NCBI GenBank assembly: GCA_017303575.1
Contig: JAFLCL010000062.1
Location: 1-34,473 of the forward strand
Origin: Deltaproteobacteria bacterium
GTDB taxonomy: Bacteria > Myxococcota_A > Polyangia > Polyangiales > Sandaracinaceae
Direction: 5' to 3'
Length of the DNA stretch: 34,473 nucleotides
Of this stretch, positions 1-7,359 are shown in pieces. Within the stretch, counting starts at the first letter, position 1. The number at the start of each line of letters is the position of its first letter. The notes below the pieces were generated by a model. That model worked only from the letters and a program-made list of their open reading frames with translations, had not been told where the DNA came from and ran no database searches. The translations under genes and the position numbers were made by a program.

Positions 1-37
1 GCCGCGCGCGCGCGTCGAGCGCGCCGACGTCGCGCGA

Positions 38-1069
38 TCACAGCGCGCCTGGCTGCGCGCGTCCGCACGCGCCACCGACGCACGACTCGAGCTGCACGGT
101 GGAGTGACCGATGCCGAACTTCTTCTCGAGCTCTGCCTCGAGCTTGCCGAGGAACTCGGGCTCGCGGTCGGGCCACTCCACCACGAGGTGTGCCGTGAGA
201 GCGATGTCGGTGGTGCTCATCGCCCACACGTGGAGGTCGTGCACCTCGCGCACGCCCGGCAGCGCGGCGAGGTGCGCGCGCACGGCCTCGAGATCGATGT
301 GCGAAGGAACGCCATCGAGCGAGAGATGGATCGACTCTCGAAGGACGCCCCACGTGCTCCACAGGATCACGCCCGCGATGACGAGGCTGACGACGGGATC
401 GATCCAGCGCCATCCGGTGAAGTAGAGGATGGCGCCCGCGATGACGACACCGACCGAGACGAGCGCGTCCGCGATCAGATGCAGGAACGCCGCGCGCACG
501 TTCACGTCTCGCCGTTGATCGGCCACGAACGCGACCGCCGAGAGACCGTTGACGAGCACGCCGAGCGACGCGACGACCATCATCGTGAGCGGCTCGACGG
601 CCGGGGGCGCAGCGAGCCGCGCGATCGCCTCCCACGTGACACCGCCCACGGCGACGAGGAGCAAGAGCGAGCTGGTGAGCGCCGCGAGCTGCGTCGAGCG
701 GCGCATGCCGTAGGTGAGCCGTGCAGTGGGAATGCGGCGCGCGAGGGAGTGCGCACCCCACGCGAGCACGAGGCCGAGCACGTCGCTGAGGTTGTGCGCC
801 GCATCGGCCATCAGCGCGGTGGACTGTGCGATCCACCCGTAGATCGACTCGACGATCACGAACGTGACGTTGAGCCCGATGCCCACCGCGAACGCGCGCC
901 CGAGCGTCGAGGGCAGCCCGTGCGCGTGCCCCTCGCCGTGCCCGTGCCCATGTCCGTGCGCGCTCTTCGCGCTCGCTTTCGATGGCGCGCCGTGGCCGTG
1001 CCCGTGATCCCCATGGCCGTGCCCATGCGCGTGATCGTCATCGTGATCGTGAGCCGTGGCGCCGGACAT
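38..1069 (-). CDS. Cation diffusion facilitator (CDF) metal exporter with His-rich N-terminus
   Basis: This 343-residue inner-membrane protein should export Zn(II) or a similar divalent metal in exchange for protons. Residues 7-50 carry about 15 histidines, mostly as HG or HD pairs, the loop-type metal-binding region of CzcD/ZitB-like CDF proteins. Six hydrophobic segments follow. The CDF HxxxD metal-site motifs are visible at H92-D96 and H197-D201, and a cytoplasmic C-terminal domain contains VREVHDLHVW. The frame stays open upstream to 1525, but that extension is Arg/Pro-rich and overlaps the neighbouring gene, so I place the start at the ATG at 1069 before the His-rich stretch. It lies 61 bp downstream of the same-strand gene at 1131-1913. 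The family is certain; the metal is inferred. Confidence 0.93.
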   Translation of the reverse strand: MSGATAHDHDDDHAHGHGHGDHGHGHGAPSKASAKSAHGHGHGHGEGHAHGLPSTLGRAFAVGIGLNVTFVIVESIYGWIAQSTALMADAAHNLSDVLGLVLAWGAHSLARRIPTARLTYGMRRSTQLAALTSSLLLLVAVGGVTWEAIARLAAPPAVEPLTMMVVASLGVLVNGLSAVAFVADQRRDVNVRAAFLHLIADALVSVGVVIAGAILYFTGWRWIDPVVSLVIAGVILWSTWGVLRESIHLSLDGVPSHIDLEAVRAHLAALPGVREVHDLHVWAMSTTDIALTAHLVVEWPDREPEFLGKLEAELEKKFGIGHSTVQLESCVGGACGRAQPGAL

Positions 1070-1130
1070 CGCGGGCCAAGGGTAGGACGGAACCGACCGC
1101 ACGGCAGCCGACCGAACGAGCGAGCCGATG

Positions 1131-1913
1131 TCACTCCTCGGAGGACGCGGTCGATCGTCGCGCGCGACGTCGCGCACGATCCTCGGCGCGAACTGGTGTC
1201 CGAGTCTCCGCTTCGCCGATCGCACCGAGAAACACGTCGTCCGCCGTCGTCCCGTCTCGCAGAAGGGCTTGGAGCAGAGAGCCCGCGTCGCTCCCCAACA
1301 CACACCCACCGATGATGCAGCGGTAGTCGTCGACCACGGGCTCCGGATCGGAAACCACAGTCGGCGGTGGATACGGGTAGTGCGTGAAGTGCGCGGGTCT
1401 CGCCTCGGGCGCAAGCGCCGAGGCCGTGGCAGTCGCACCTGAGAGCAACGCCGCTGCGGCGACGGCCTGCGCGACGCGACGCGCGCCGGTGCCTTCGACG
1501 CAGTCGCTCGTGACGATGGTCCCATCGCTGCGGCGGTAGAAGCGCACGCACGGCATGCCGCCTTCGGGCAGCGCGCGGTGCGCCGCGAGCAGTGCCTCGG
1601 CCTCGCGTGCGGTCATCGCGCTGAGGTCGAACACGTCTTTCTCGCAGCGCGAGCAGCGACGCACGCGCTCGTCGCCGACCATCGCGTTCCAGTCTTCGCG
1701 ACACGGGCTCGCGATCCGCAAGCGCGGGAGCAACGGCAAGGCAGGCAGGCCCCGTGAGCGCGACGGAATCGCCAGCGCGCGCAAGGCGGCGAGCAGATCC
1801 GCCTCTTCTTCGCTGCGCGCTGCGGTGCGTGGCTGATCGCGCACCGTCGCGAGACGCGCAGCCAAGTCCGCACGCTCACGCTCTCTCGCGTCGTCCTGTC
1901 GGTACGGCATCAC
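1131..1913 (-). CDS. Cys-motif single-span membrane protein of unknown function
   Basis: This 260-residue protein is of a type I recognise from myxobacteria but cannot name. An Arg/Glu-rich N-terminal region (1-60) precedes a conserved-looking block with W75, C87-x-x-C90, the segment VFDLSAMTAREAEALL (94-109), and C122/C138 around VRFYRRSDGTIVTSDC. The CxxC and flanking cysteines could bind metal or an Fe-S cluster, but that is only an inference. One hydrophobic segment (about 146-168) is likely a membrane anchor and is followed by a Pro-rich tail. The first two codons are both Met, so the start is 1913 or 1910. It may be cotranscribed with the downstream CDF exporter. Confidence 0.8.
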   Translation of the reverse strand: MMPYRQDDARERERADLAARLATVRDQPRTAARSEEEADLLAALRALAIPSRSRGLPALPLLPRLRIASPCREDWNAMVGDERVRRCSRCEKDVFDLSAMTAREAEALLAAHRALPEGGMPCVRFYRRSDGTIVTSDCVEGTGARRVAQAVAAAALLSGATATASALAPEARPAHFTHYPYPPPTVVSDPEPVVDDYRCIIGGCVLGSDAGSLLQALLRDGTTADDVFLGAIGEAETRTPVRAEDRARRRARRSTASSEE

Positions 1914-1952
1914 CGCTACGACAGCGATGCCCGGACTCGGTTCCCCAGGTCC

Positions 1953-1979
1953 GGGTAGGGCGGGGGCTCGTCCCCCGCC
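1953..1979 (-). repeat. 27-bp hairpin repeat, copy 1
   Basis: An 8-bp perfect stem, GGCGGGGG pairing with CCCCCGCC, surrounds a 5-nt loop, with a short GGGTA/TACCC arm on one side. All 27 bases recur in inverse orientation at 5453-5479. Relative to the minus-strand oxidoreductase gene that ends at 2011, the element starts 31 nt beyond the stop codon. That fits a transcript-end hairpin or a REP-like dispersed element. There is no U-tract, so classical intrinsic termination is not shown. Confidence 0.75.
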
Positions 1980-2010
1980 TCGCTGACGACCAGCCTCGAA
2001 CCCGGGCGAG

Positions 2011-3576
2011 TCAGCCGGACTTCTGGGCGTCCTCGACCTTGCGCGGAATGCTGCGGCCGCCGGCCTGGATCAGCTGCTCTTCGCCGCTGCGTCCCGCCTC
2101 GATGTACTCGGCGTCCTGGTTCACGCGCCACGGATCGAACTTCTGCGTGCCGCTCGCGATGTTCTCGACGGTCAGCATCGCCGTCATCATCGAGTGGTCC
2201 TGGTTGTTGTAGCGGTGCATGCCGTTGCGGCCGACGAAGTGCAGGTCCGGGAAGCTCTCGCCGAGGCCCTTGGCCACCGCGTCGACGTGCTTCTGGTAGA
2301 CGTCGTCGTACACGGGGTAGGCCTTGGGCTGACGCACGACGCAGCCGTCGAACACGTCGCTCTGCTTGCAGAGACCGAGCTGCTCGAGCTCCTTCTTCGC
2401 GAGCGCGACGAGGTCTTCGTCCTTCGCAGACCAGAGGCCGTCGCCCTCGAAGCAGAAGTACTCGAGGCCGTAACACGAGGTCTTCGGATCCGGGATCATC
2501 TCGGGCGACCACGCCTTGAAGTTCTGGATGCGACCGACCTTCACGCTGCCGTCCTGGATGTAGATCCAGTTGTCGTCGAACGCGTCCTTGGGCGTGCGCG
2601 CCATGAGCGCGACGGTGAGGAAGTCGCGGTACTTGAGCGACTTGGCCGCGAGGGCCATCGCCTCGGGCGGCGCAGGCGAGAGCGCTGCGACGGTCTCGCG
2701 GATGGGCGCGCTGCTGATCACCTGACGCGCCGAGAGGCTCTGATCGCCGTCCTTCGTCGTGTAGGTGACGACGTAGTACGTGCCGGTCGCGTCGCTCTTC
2801 TTCTCGATGCCCTTCATGCGTGCGCCCATGCGCACCTCACCGCCGCCCTTCTCGACGAGGCGCGCGCACTCTTCCCACAACATCCCGGGGCCCTTGCGCG
2901 GGTAGCGGAACTCGTCGATCAGCGTGGTGTGCACCTGCTCCTTGCCACGGCGGCGGAGGCGCTTGGGCTTGAGCGCTTCGACGACGGCCGCGCCGAGGTT
3001 GAGGCTCTTGATGCGCTGCGCGGCCCAGTCCGCCGAGAGCTCGCGGCAGTCCATGCCCCAGACCTTCTCCGTGTAGTGCTTGAAGAAGATCGTGTAGAGG
3101 CGACGACCGAACTGGTTCGTGACCCAGTCCTCGAGGTTCGTGGGCTTCTCGGTGGGGAACGCGCGCGCCTTCGCGAAGCTCAGCATGCAGTGCGTGGACT
3201 CGACTGCGCCGAGCTTGATGAGCGCCTCGATCGGCTTGAGCGGGTAGCTGAAGAACTTCCCCTCGTAGAAGATGCGCGACTTGCGGGGCCGCGTGAGCAT
3301 GTCGTTCGGCAAGACGCGCGACCAGAACTCCTCGACCTCCTTGGCCTTCGAGAAGAAGCGGTGCCCGCCGATGTCGAAGTGGTAGCCGTTGTGCTCGGCC
3401 GTGCGCGAGATGCCGCCGACGTAGCGAGGATCGCCCTCGAGCACGATGGGCCGAAACCCGTGATCGACGAGCCGCAGCGCAGCGGTGAGCCCGGCCGGGC
3501 CCGCCCCGATGACGAGCACTTCGGTGTCGAGCCCCGTCGAAGGTCGGGTCACGGAAGAAGAAGAGTCGGACGACAT
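2011..3576 (-). CDS. NAD(P)/FAD-dependent oxidoreductase (protoporphyrinogen-oxidase/UGM-like superfamily)
   Basis: This 521-residue soluble flavoprotein has an N-terminal Rossmann FAD-binding motif, VLVIGAGPAGL, with the GxGxxG at residues 24-29. It is followed by the acidic ribose-binding residue and the GGISRTAEHNGYHFDIGGHRFF segment, typical of the amine-oxidase/UDP-galactopyranose-mutase-like branch of COG1232-type proteins. The C-terminal FAD-closing motif reads LHFVGRNGMHRYNNQDHSM, again mutase-like. Relatives often sit near glycosyltransferase genes and act on lipid- or nucleotide-linked sugars or isoprenoids, but no such neighbour is present here, so the substrate is unknown. The start at 3576 fits the usual short tail before the FAD motif. 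A hairpin repeat follows the stop codon. Confidence 0.88.
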   Translation of the reverse strand: MSSDSSSSVTRPSTGLDTEVLVIGAGPAGLTAALRLVDHGFRPIVLEGDPRYVGGISRTAEHNGYHFDIGGHRFFSKAKEVEEFWSRVLPNDMLTRPRKSRIFYEGKFFSYPLKPIEALIKLGAVESTHCMLSFAKARAFPTEKPTNLEDWVTNQFGRRLYTIFFKHYTEKVWGMDCRELSADWAAQRIKSLNLGAAVVEALKPKRLRRRGKEQVHTTLIDEFRYPRKGPGMLWEECARLVEKGGGEVRMGARMKGIEKKSDATGTYYVVTYTTKDGDQSLSARQVISSAPIRETVAALSPAPPEAMALAAKSLKYRDFLTVALMARTPKDAFDDNWIYIQDGSVKVGRIQNFKAWSPEMIPDPKTSCYGLEYFCFEGDGLWSAKDEDLVALAKKELEQLGLCKQSDVFDGCVVRQPKAYPVYDDVYQKHVDAVAKGLGESFPDLHFVGRNGMHRYNNQDHSMMTAMLTVENIASGTQKFDPWRVNQDAEYIEAGRSGEEQLIQAGGRSIPRKVEDAQKSG

Positions 3577-3650
3577 GGGGCGCGCAGCATAGACGAGGCC
3601 CTCCGAGCCTCAACCCAATCAGGCGACCAGCCGTCACGCGCGACGGTCGG

Positions 3651-4754
3651 CTAGGGAAGCGGCGCGGCATCCCCGTCCACGCGCCAAGCTTGCCCGGGCC
3701 CGATCACAGCGTCGCCCGCGCTCGCAGGCACGTCGTCGCGATCCATCGCGAAGCACCACACCGTGTCGTCGACCGCGACGCCGCACGTGTGCCCGTCGCG
3801 CACGAACAGGCGCCTCCACGGACCGTCGTCGTACCGACGCGTGATCACGCCCGGTGGGATCACGACGGCGCAGCGCTCACGCACGGCCTCGCGCGCTGCC
3901 TGCGGATCGTACGAGCACGTTCGTCGACCGCCCGCGTCGAGGACGCACTCGAGCGAACCGCGCACGGCCTCCGCGCCGGCGCCGAGGACCGCGGCAGCAC
4001 CGACGACGTCGGGGCTCGATGCCACGGTCGGCTGAAGACCCGCGAGTCCGTCCGACCCCGCGATCCACGCTGCATGCTCGATCGCGCGATCGTGAGGACG
4101 ACCGAGCGCCAGCACGCGCGACAGCGAGCCCCCGACGAGATCGAGCTCTCCGTGCTCGAGCGCGTCCGACCACGTCTGCTCGTCCCAGTGCGGCTCGCTT
4201 CGAATGACGTCGGCACCGACGCTCTCGACGAGCTCCCACGGGTCGCGGTCGGGCACGACGCACGCCTCGCGGACCGAGACCCGTGGCCCGAGCAGCGGTC
4301 GCACCGCACAAGCCAGCGCGACGAACCGCTCGGGGTCTCGCTCCCGAACACCCGCGAGGCCGTACAGACGGCCCGCGGTCGTCCCGTGCACGACGAGGTC
4401 GAGGAAGCCCGCGATCGCATCGTCGCTCGCGAGCACGCGACGGAACGCAGCCGTCTCTGCGCCTCGAGGATCCCCCATGCCAGCACTCACGATCGCGAAT
4501 CGCTCTGCGCGACGCAGGAAGGCGACGTCGGTCGACGTCACGCGATCGACGCGGGGGAGAGGAGGCGCGTCGGCGCTGCAGAGGGACGAGCGCTCGAGCG
4601 TGGGAGGCTGCGTCTCGTCGAGAGTCGCGAGCGCGGGCGCGGGCGCGGGCGACGGGACGGGGATCCTGTCGGCGTCGCCACACGCGCTGGCCAGCACGAG
4701 AGCTCCCGCGAGCACCAACATCGGCGGCCGAGGCGCGGCTCTCGACGATCTCAT
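3651..4754 (-). CDS. Putative lipoprotein of unknown function
   Basis: This 367-residue protein starts with a basic n-region and a hydrophobic core ending in the lipobox LASAC (lipidated C25), then a Pro/Ala-rich linker. It should be anchored in an outer or inner membrane leaflet. The body contains a helical stretch with TTAGRLYGLAGVRERDPERF, which I have seen in other myxobacterial lipoproteins. The C-terminal part contains GHTCGVAVDDTVWCF, reminiscent of a single RCC1-like blade. I cannot assign a function. A GTG start at 4769 would add five residues; I prefer the ATG at 4754 because it gives a typical signal peptide. The gene is divergent from the GST-like gene at 4808, with only 53 bp between the two starts. 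Confidence 0.8.
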   Translation of the reverse strand: MRSSRAAPRPPMLVLAGALVLASACGDADRIPVPSPAPAPALATLDETQPPTLERSSLCSADAPPLPRVDRVTSTDVAFLRRAERFAIVSAGMGDPRGAETAAFRRVLASDDAIAGFLDLVVHGTTAGRLYGLAGVRERDPERFVALACAVRPLLGPRVSVREACVVPDRDPWELVESVGADVIRSEPHWDEQTWSDALEHGELDLVGGSLSRVLALGRPHDRAIEHAAWIAGSDGLAGLQPTVASSPDVVGAAAVLGAGAEAVRGSLECVLDAGGRRTCSYDPQAAREAVRERCAVVIPPGVITRRYDDGPWRRLFVRDGHTCGVAVDDTVWCFAMDRDDVPASAGDAVIGPGQAWRVDGDAAPLP

Positions 4755-4807
4755 CCGCGGAGTATGCACGTGGCGTGGCGCGGCCGATCGGATCTACCGT
4801 CCTGCGC

Positions 4808-5434
4808 ATGACCGACGCCCTCCACTACGTCCGCATGGCCAACGCCGTGGGCGGACGCGCCGAGATGATCCGCTACACGTTCACGCTCGCGGAGCGTCCG
4901 TGGGAGGACGTGCTGCATCGCTACGAGGACGCAGCGGAGATCGGGAAGAAGAACCCGTTCCGCCAGTTCCCCTACCTCGTGACGTCGAGCGGTGAGGTGA
5001 TCCCGCAGTCGCTCGCGATCATGTGTCACGCCGCGAGCGGCACGAGCGCGTGGCCGAGCGATCCTGCGTTGCTCACGAAGGCGCTCGTCGTCGCGCAGGG
5101 CGCGTACGACCTGTACCAAGCGTTCGGTGGGTTCGCGGCCGACGATCTCGTCGCGAAGAAGAAGTTCGAGGAGCGCCGCGCGCCGCAGTACTTCGGCGCG
5201 CTCGCGGCAATCTACGGCGAGAGGCGCTTCGCGATCGGCGAGACCCCGACGTTCGCGGACTGCATCGCCCGCGAGGCGATCGCGTGGTGCGTGCGTCGCA
5301 ACGAAGCCTCGAAGGCGCTGCTCGACGGGAGCGAGCCGCTCCGAGCCTTCATCGCGCACTTCGACGCGGTCCCGTCGATCGCGGCGTTCCAGGCGAAGCA
5401 GCGCGCGGCCCGCGAGCTCGACCCGACCGTGTAG
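4808..5434 (+). CDS. Glutathione S-transferase-like protein
   Basis: This 208-residue cytoplasmic protein has the two-domain GST fold. The thioredoxin-like N-terminal domain (1-80) carries the cis-proline segment FRQFPYLV (P55) and the gamma-glutamyl binding pair Q67-S68 in IPQSLAIMCH. An all-helical C-terminal domain follows, with the FAIGETPTFADCIA segment that matches the conserved N-capping-box region of GSTs. It resembles the sigma/prostaglandin-D-synthase-like group of GSTs (inference). The frame extends upstream to 4283, but that part is Arg-rich and antisense to the neighbouring lipoprotein gene. The ATG at 4808 directly precedes the first beta-strand. A hairpin repeat lies 18 nt after the stop. 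Confidence 0.88.
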   Translation: MTDALHYVRMANAVGGRAEMIRYTFTLAERPWEDVLHRYEDAAEIGKKNPFRQFPYLVTSSGEVIPQSLAIMCHAASGTSAWPSDPALLTKALVVAQGAYDLYQAFGGFAADDLVAKKKFEERRAPQYFGALAAIYGERRFAIGETPTFADCIAREAIAWCVRRNEASKALLDGSEPLRAFIAHFDAVPSIAAFQAKQRAARELDPTV

Positions 5435-5452
5435 ATGTTGGCCTCGCGCAGC

Positions 5453-5479
5453 GGCGGGGGACGAGCCCCCGCCCTACCC
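5453..5479 (+). repeat. 27-bp hairpin repeat, copy 2
   Basis: This copy is identical over 27 bases, in inverse orientation, to 1953-1979. It has an 8-bp G/C stem (5453-5460 with 5466-5473), a 5-nt loop ACGAG and the CTACCC arm. It starts 18 nt after the stop codon of the GST-like gene and, like copy 1, is oriented the same way relative to the gene it follows. The flanks of the two copies differ. Confidence 0.75.
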
Positions 5480-5548
5480 AGAATGGACTCACGCTTCGTC
5501 CGCGAACGACAGGAGTGAACCTGATCCGCGGCCCTCTCGCGTTCTCGG

Positions 5549-6232
5549 CTACGGCGCATGAGCGAGCTGTGCGGACGCTTCGTCGCCGAGGGACTGAGCA
5601 CCGAGCTTCGTGAACGTGCGCGCGAGGGTCGCGACATCGACGCGGTCGGGCGTGATCGCCTCGCCGAAACGCACGACCACCGGCGCACGGACGCGGCCCG
5701 ACCACTTCGACATCGGGGCGCCGTGCGCGCGGCTGAACGTGCTGCCGAAGAGACCCTCGACGATCACCGGCACGGTCGGGACCGGCTGCTTCTTCACGAT
5801 GCGCTCGAAGCCCGGACGGATCGGGGAGAGACGCCCATCCGCGCTCATCGTGCCCTCGGGGAAGATCACGACGAGCTCTCCGTCGGCGAGCGCGCGGTCG
5901 ATCGCGTCCATCGCGGCCGCGAGGCGCGACGCGTCTTCCTTCTTGGGCGCGATCGGGATCACGCGGCTCGCGCCGAAGAACGCACGCAAGAGCGGGTACT
6001 GGTGGTGGTGCTGGTGCATCACGAAGCGCGCAGGACGACGCAGCGCCGCGCCCACGAACAGCCAGTCGTGGAAGGCCGTGTGGTTCGACACGACGAGCAC
6101 CCCACCTTCCCGCGGCACGTGCTCGATCCCCTCGACACGCAGTCGATAGCCGAGGTGCAGGAGCACACGCGCGATCACGCGGAGCGAGAGCATCCACAGG
6201 CGGTACGAACGATCGGTCGCTCGCTGGGTCAT
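5549..6232 (-). CDS. 1-acyl-sn-glycerol-3-phosphate acyltransferase-like protein (PlsC family)
   Basis: This 227-residue membrane-associated acyltransferase probably acylates a lysophospholipid, or lysophosphatidate in phospholipid synthesis. The catalytic HX4D motif is NHTAFHD (H51, D56). A second conserved block is FPEGTMSADGRL, the glycerol-phosphate binding EGT motif, and VPVIVEGLFG follows. The N-terminal hydrophobic segment (12-28) is a likely membrane contact. The frame is open upstream to 6487, but the extra part is Cys/Arg-rich and unlike the family, so I place the start at the ATG at 6232. The gene converges on the GST-like gene and is divergent from the barrel gene at 6418. The exact acceptor is unknown. 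Confidence 0.87.
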   Translation of the reverse strand: MTQRATDRSYRLWMLSLRVIARVLLHLGYRLRVEGIEHVPREGGVLVVSNHTAFHDWLFVGAALRRPARFVMHQHHHQYPLLRAFFGASRVIPIAPKKEDASRLAAAMDAIDRALADGELVVIFPEGTMSADGRLSPIRPGFERIVKKQPVPTVPVIVEGLFGSTFSRAHGAPMSKWSGRVRAPVVVRFGEAITPDRVDVATLARTFTKLGAQSLGDEASAQLAHAP

Positions 6233-6417
6233 GCAACGACGAGTGCAGCGGGCATGCCGACCGACGCGACGGCACATCATGTCCGTGTGTGCATCCCGCC
6301 GCGCACCCCGCCGCCCACGTGTGCAACGCGCTGCACATTCGATCGATGAATCGCCTTGATTCGTGGGCGATCCACGCGATCCCGTGCTTGGCCAGCGTCC
6401 TGCTGTGAGGGCGAGCC

Positions 6418-7359
6418 ATGGACAAGCGAACGACCCTCGCGCTGACGGCCTTCGGCCTCGTGAGCCTCGCGAGCACGGCGACGGCACAAGAGGCGAGCGA
6501 CGCGACGTCGACGGACACCGCCGCGAGCCTCGACACGCCGGACGACGCGCGCACCGCAGAGAGCCCCGTGCACGTGGTCGCGCACGAGCGCGTCGCGGCG
6601 CTGCTCAACCCGATGGGCGCCGAGCACCGGCTCGACGTCTCGGTCCGCGGCGACATCGGTGACCAGTCCGACCTGTTCTTCGACGGCGCGCACTGGCAGC
6701 TCGGCGCGACGTCGTTCGTGTCGCCCGTCTATGCGATCGGCGGCGGCTTCCTCGAGCTCGCGCCCTTCTCGTTCCTCGTGCTCAAGGGCGAGGTCATGGG
6801 CGCGAGCGTGTGGCCGATCGGCATGGACGGCGCAGGCCACTACGCGGTGTCGGGCTACGACGCCGACGTGAACGCGGAGAGCCTCCCTGCGAACCAAGCG
6901 GGATCGGCGAACGGCCTCTACGCGGGCGGCAGCGCCACGCTCCAGGGCGCGATCGACCTCGACGCGCGCGTGCGCGTGATCGCAGCGAGCGAGACGGGCC
7001 TCTACTTCGTCTCGCTCGGCACCGCGAGTCACTACACCTCGATGCGCTACGACCTGGTGCTCGCGCGTGAGGATCTCGTCCTCACGAACGAGGCGCTGCT
7101 CGCCGTGGACGTGCGCGCCGAGAGCGATCTCGTCGTGCGCGCAGGCGTCTACGACGACCTTCGTCACGTGCCCGCGTCGGGCTACGTCGGCCACCAGGTC
7201 GGCCCGATCGTGATGCTCGAGTGGTCGCACGTCGCGCCGTCGATCGAGCACCTCACGGTGTGGGTGCGCGGCGGCATGTTCACGCACCACGCGATCCGCG
7301 CGGGTGAGCCCACGATCCTCGGCGGCGTGGCCGTCGACTACGACCTCGGAGGTCTGTGA
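6418..7359 (+). CDS. Secreted barrel-like outer-membrane protein, coupled to a sugar symporter
   Basis: This 313-residue protein has a clear signal peptide (1-23) with cleavage after ATA in STATA/QEA. The mature part begins with an acidic linker and then alternates polar and hydrophobic residues with many Gly and aromatic residues. It ends VAVDYDLGGL, all consistent with an outer-membrane beta-barrel, though the last residue is not the typical Phe. I recognise no named family. A purine-rich GAGGGCGAG precedes the ATG. Its TGA overlaps the next ATG as TGATG, so it is very likely cotranslated with the GPH transporter. An outer-membrane entry role for the same substrate is possible but only inferred. 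Confidence 0.82.
   Translation: MDKRTTLALTAFGLVSLASTATAQEASDATSTDTAASLDTPDDARTAESPVHVVAHERVAALLNPMGAEHRLDVSVRGDIGDQSDLFFDGAHWQLGATSFVSPVYAIGGGFLELAPFSFLVLKGEVMGASVWPIGMDGAGHYAVSGYDADVNAESLPANQAGSANGLYAGGSATLQGAIDLDARVRVIAASETGLYFVSLGTASHYTSMRYDLVLAREDLVLTNEALLAVDVRAESDLVVRAGVYDDLRHVPASGYVGHQVGPIVMLEWSHVAPSIEHLTVWVRGGMFTHHAIRAGEPTILGGVAVDYDLGGL
7348..7359 (+). promoter_or_regulatory. Shine-Dalgarno and TGATG start-stop overlap
   Basis: GGAGG at 7348-7352 lies six bases before the ATG at 7359, inside the last codons of the upstream gene. The upstream TGA (7357-7359) shares its A with the start codon. This decides the start of the transporter (an adjacent in-frame GTG at 7356 is less well placed) and suggests translational coupling. 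Confidence 0.7.

Noticed and set aside
929..1050. Short repeat of GTGCCC/CATGTCC-like units
   Set aside because: It is the coding sequence of the His-rich HG repeats in the CDF protein and not an independent DNA repeat.
1070..1525. Upstream extension of the CDF exporter frame
   Set aside because: The extra 152 residues are Arg/Ser/Pro-rich and overlap the neighbouring gene; the family begins with the His-rich region.
2194..3654. Plus-strand open frame of 486 codons
   Set aside because: It is opposite to the FAD-dependent oxidoreductase and has no recognisable motif.
6233..6417. Possible inverted repeat GAATC...GATTC near 6348-6362
   Set aside because: Only five base pairs with a five-base gap, too short to support an operator.
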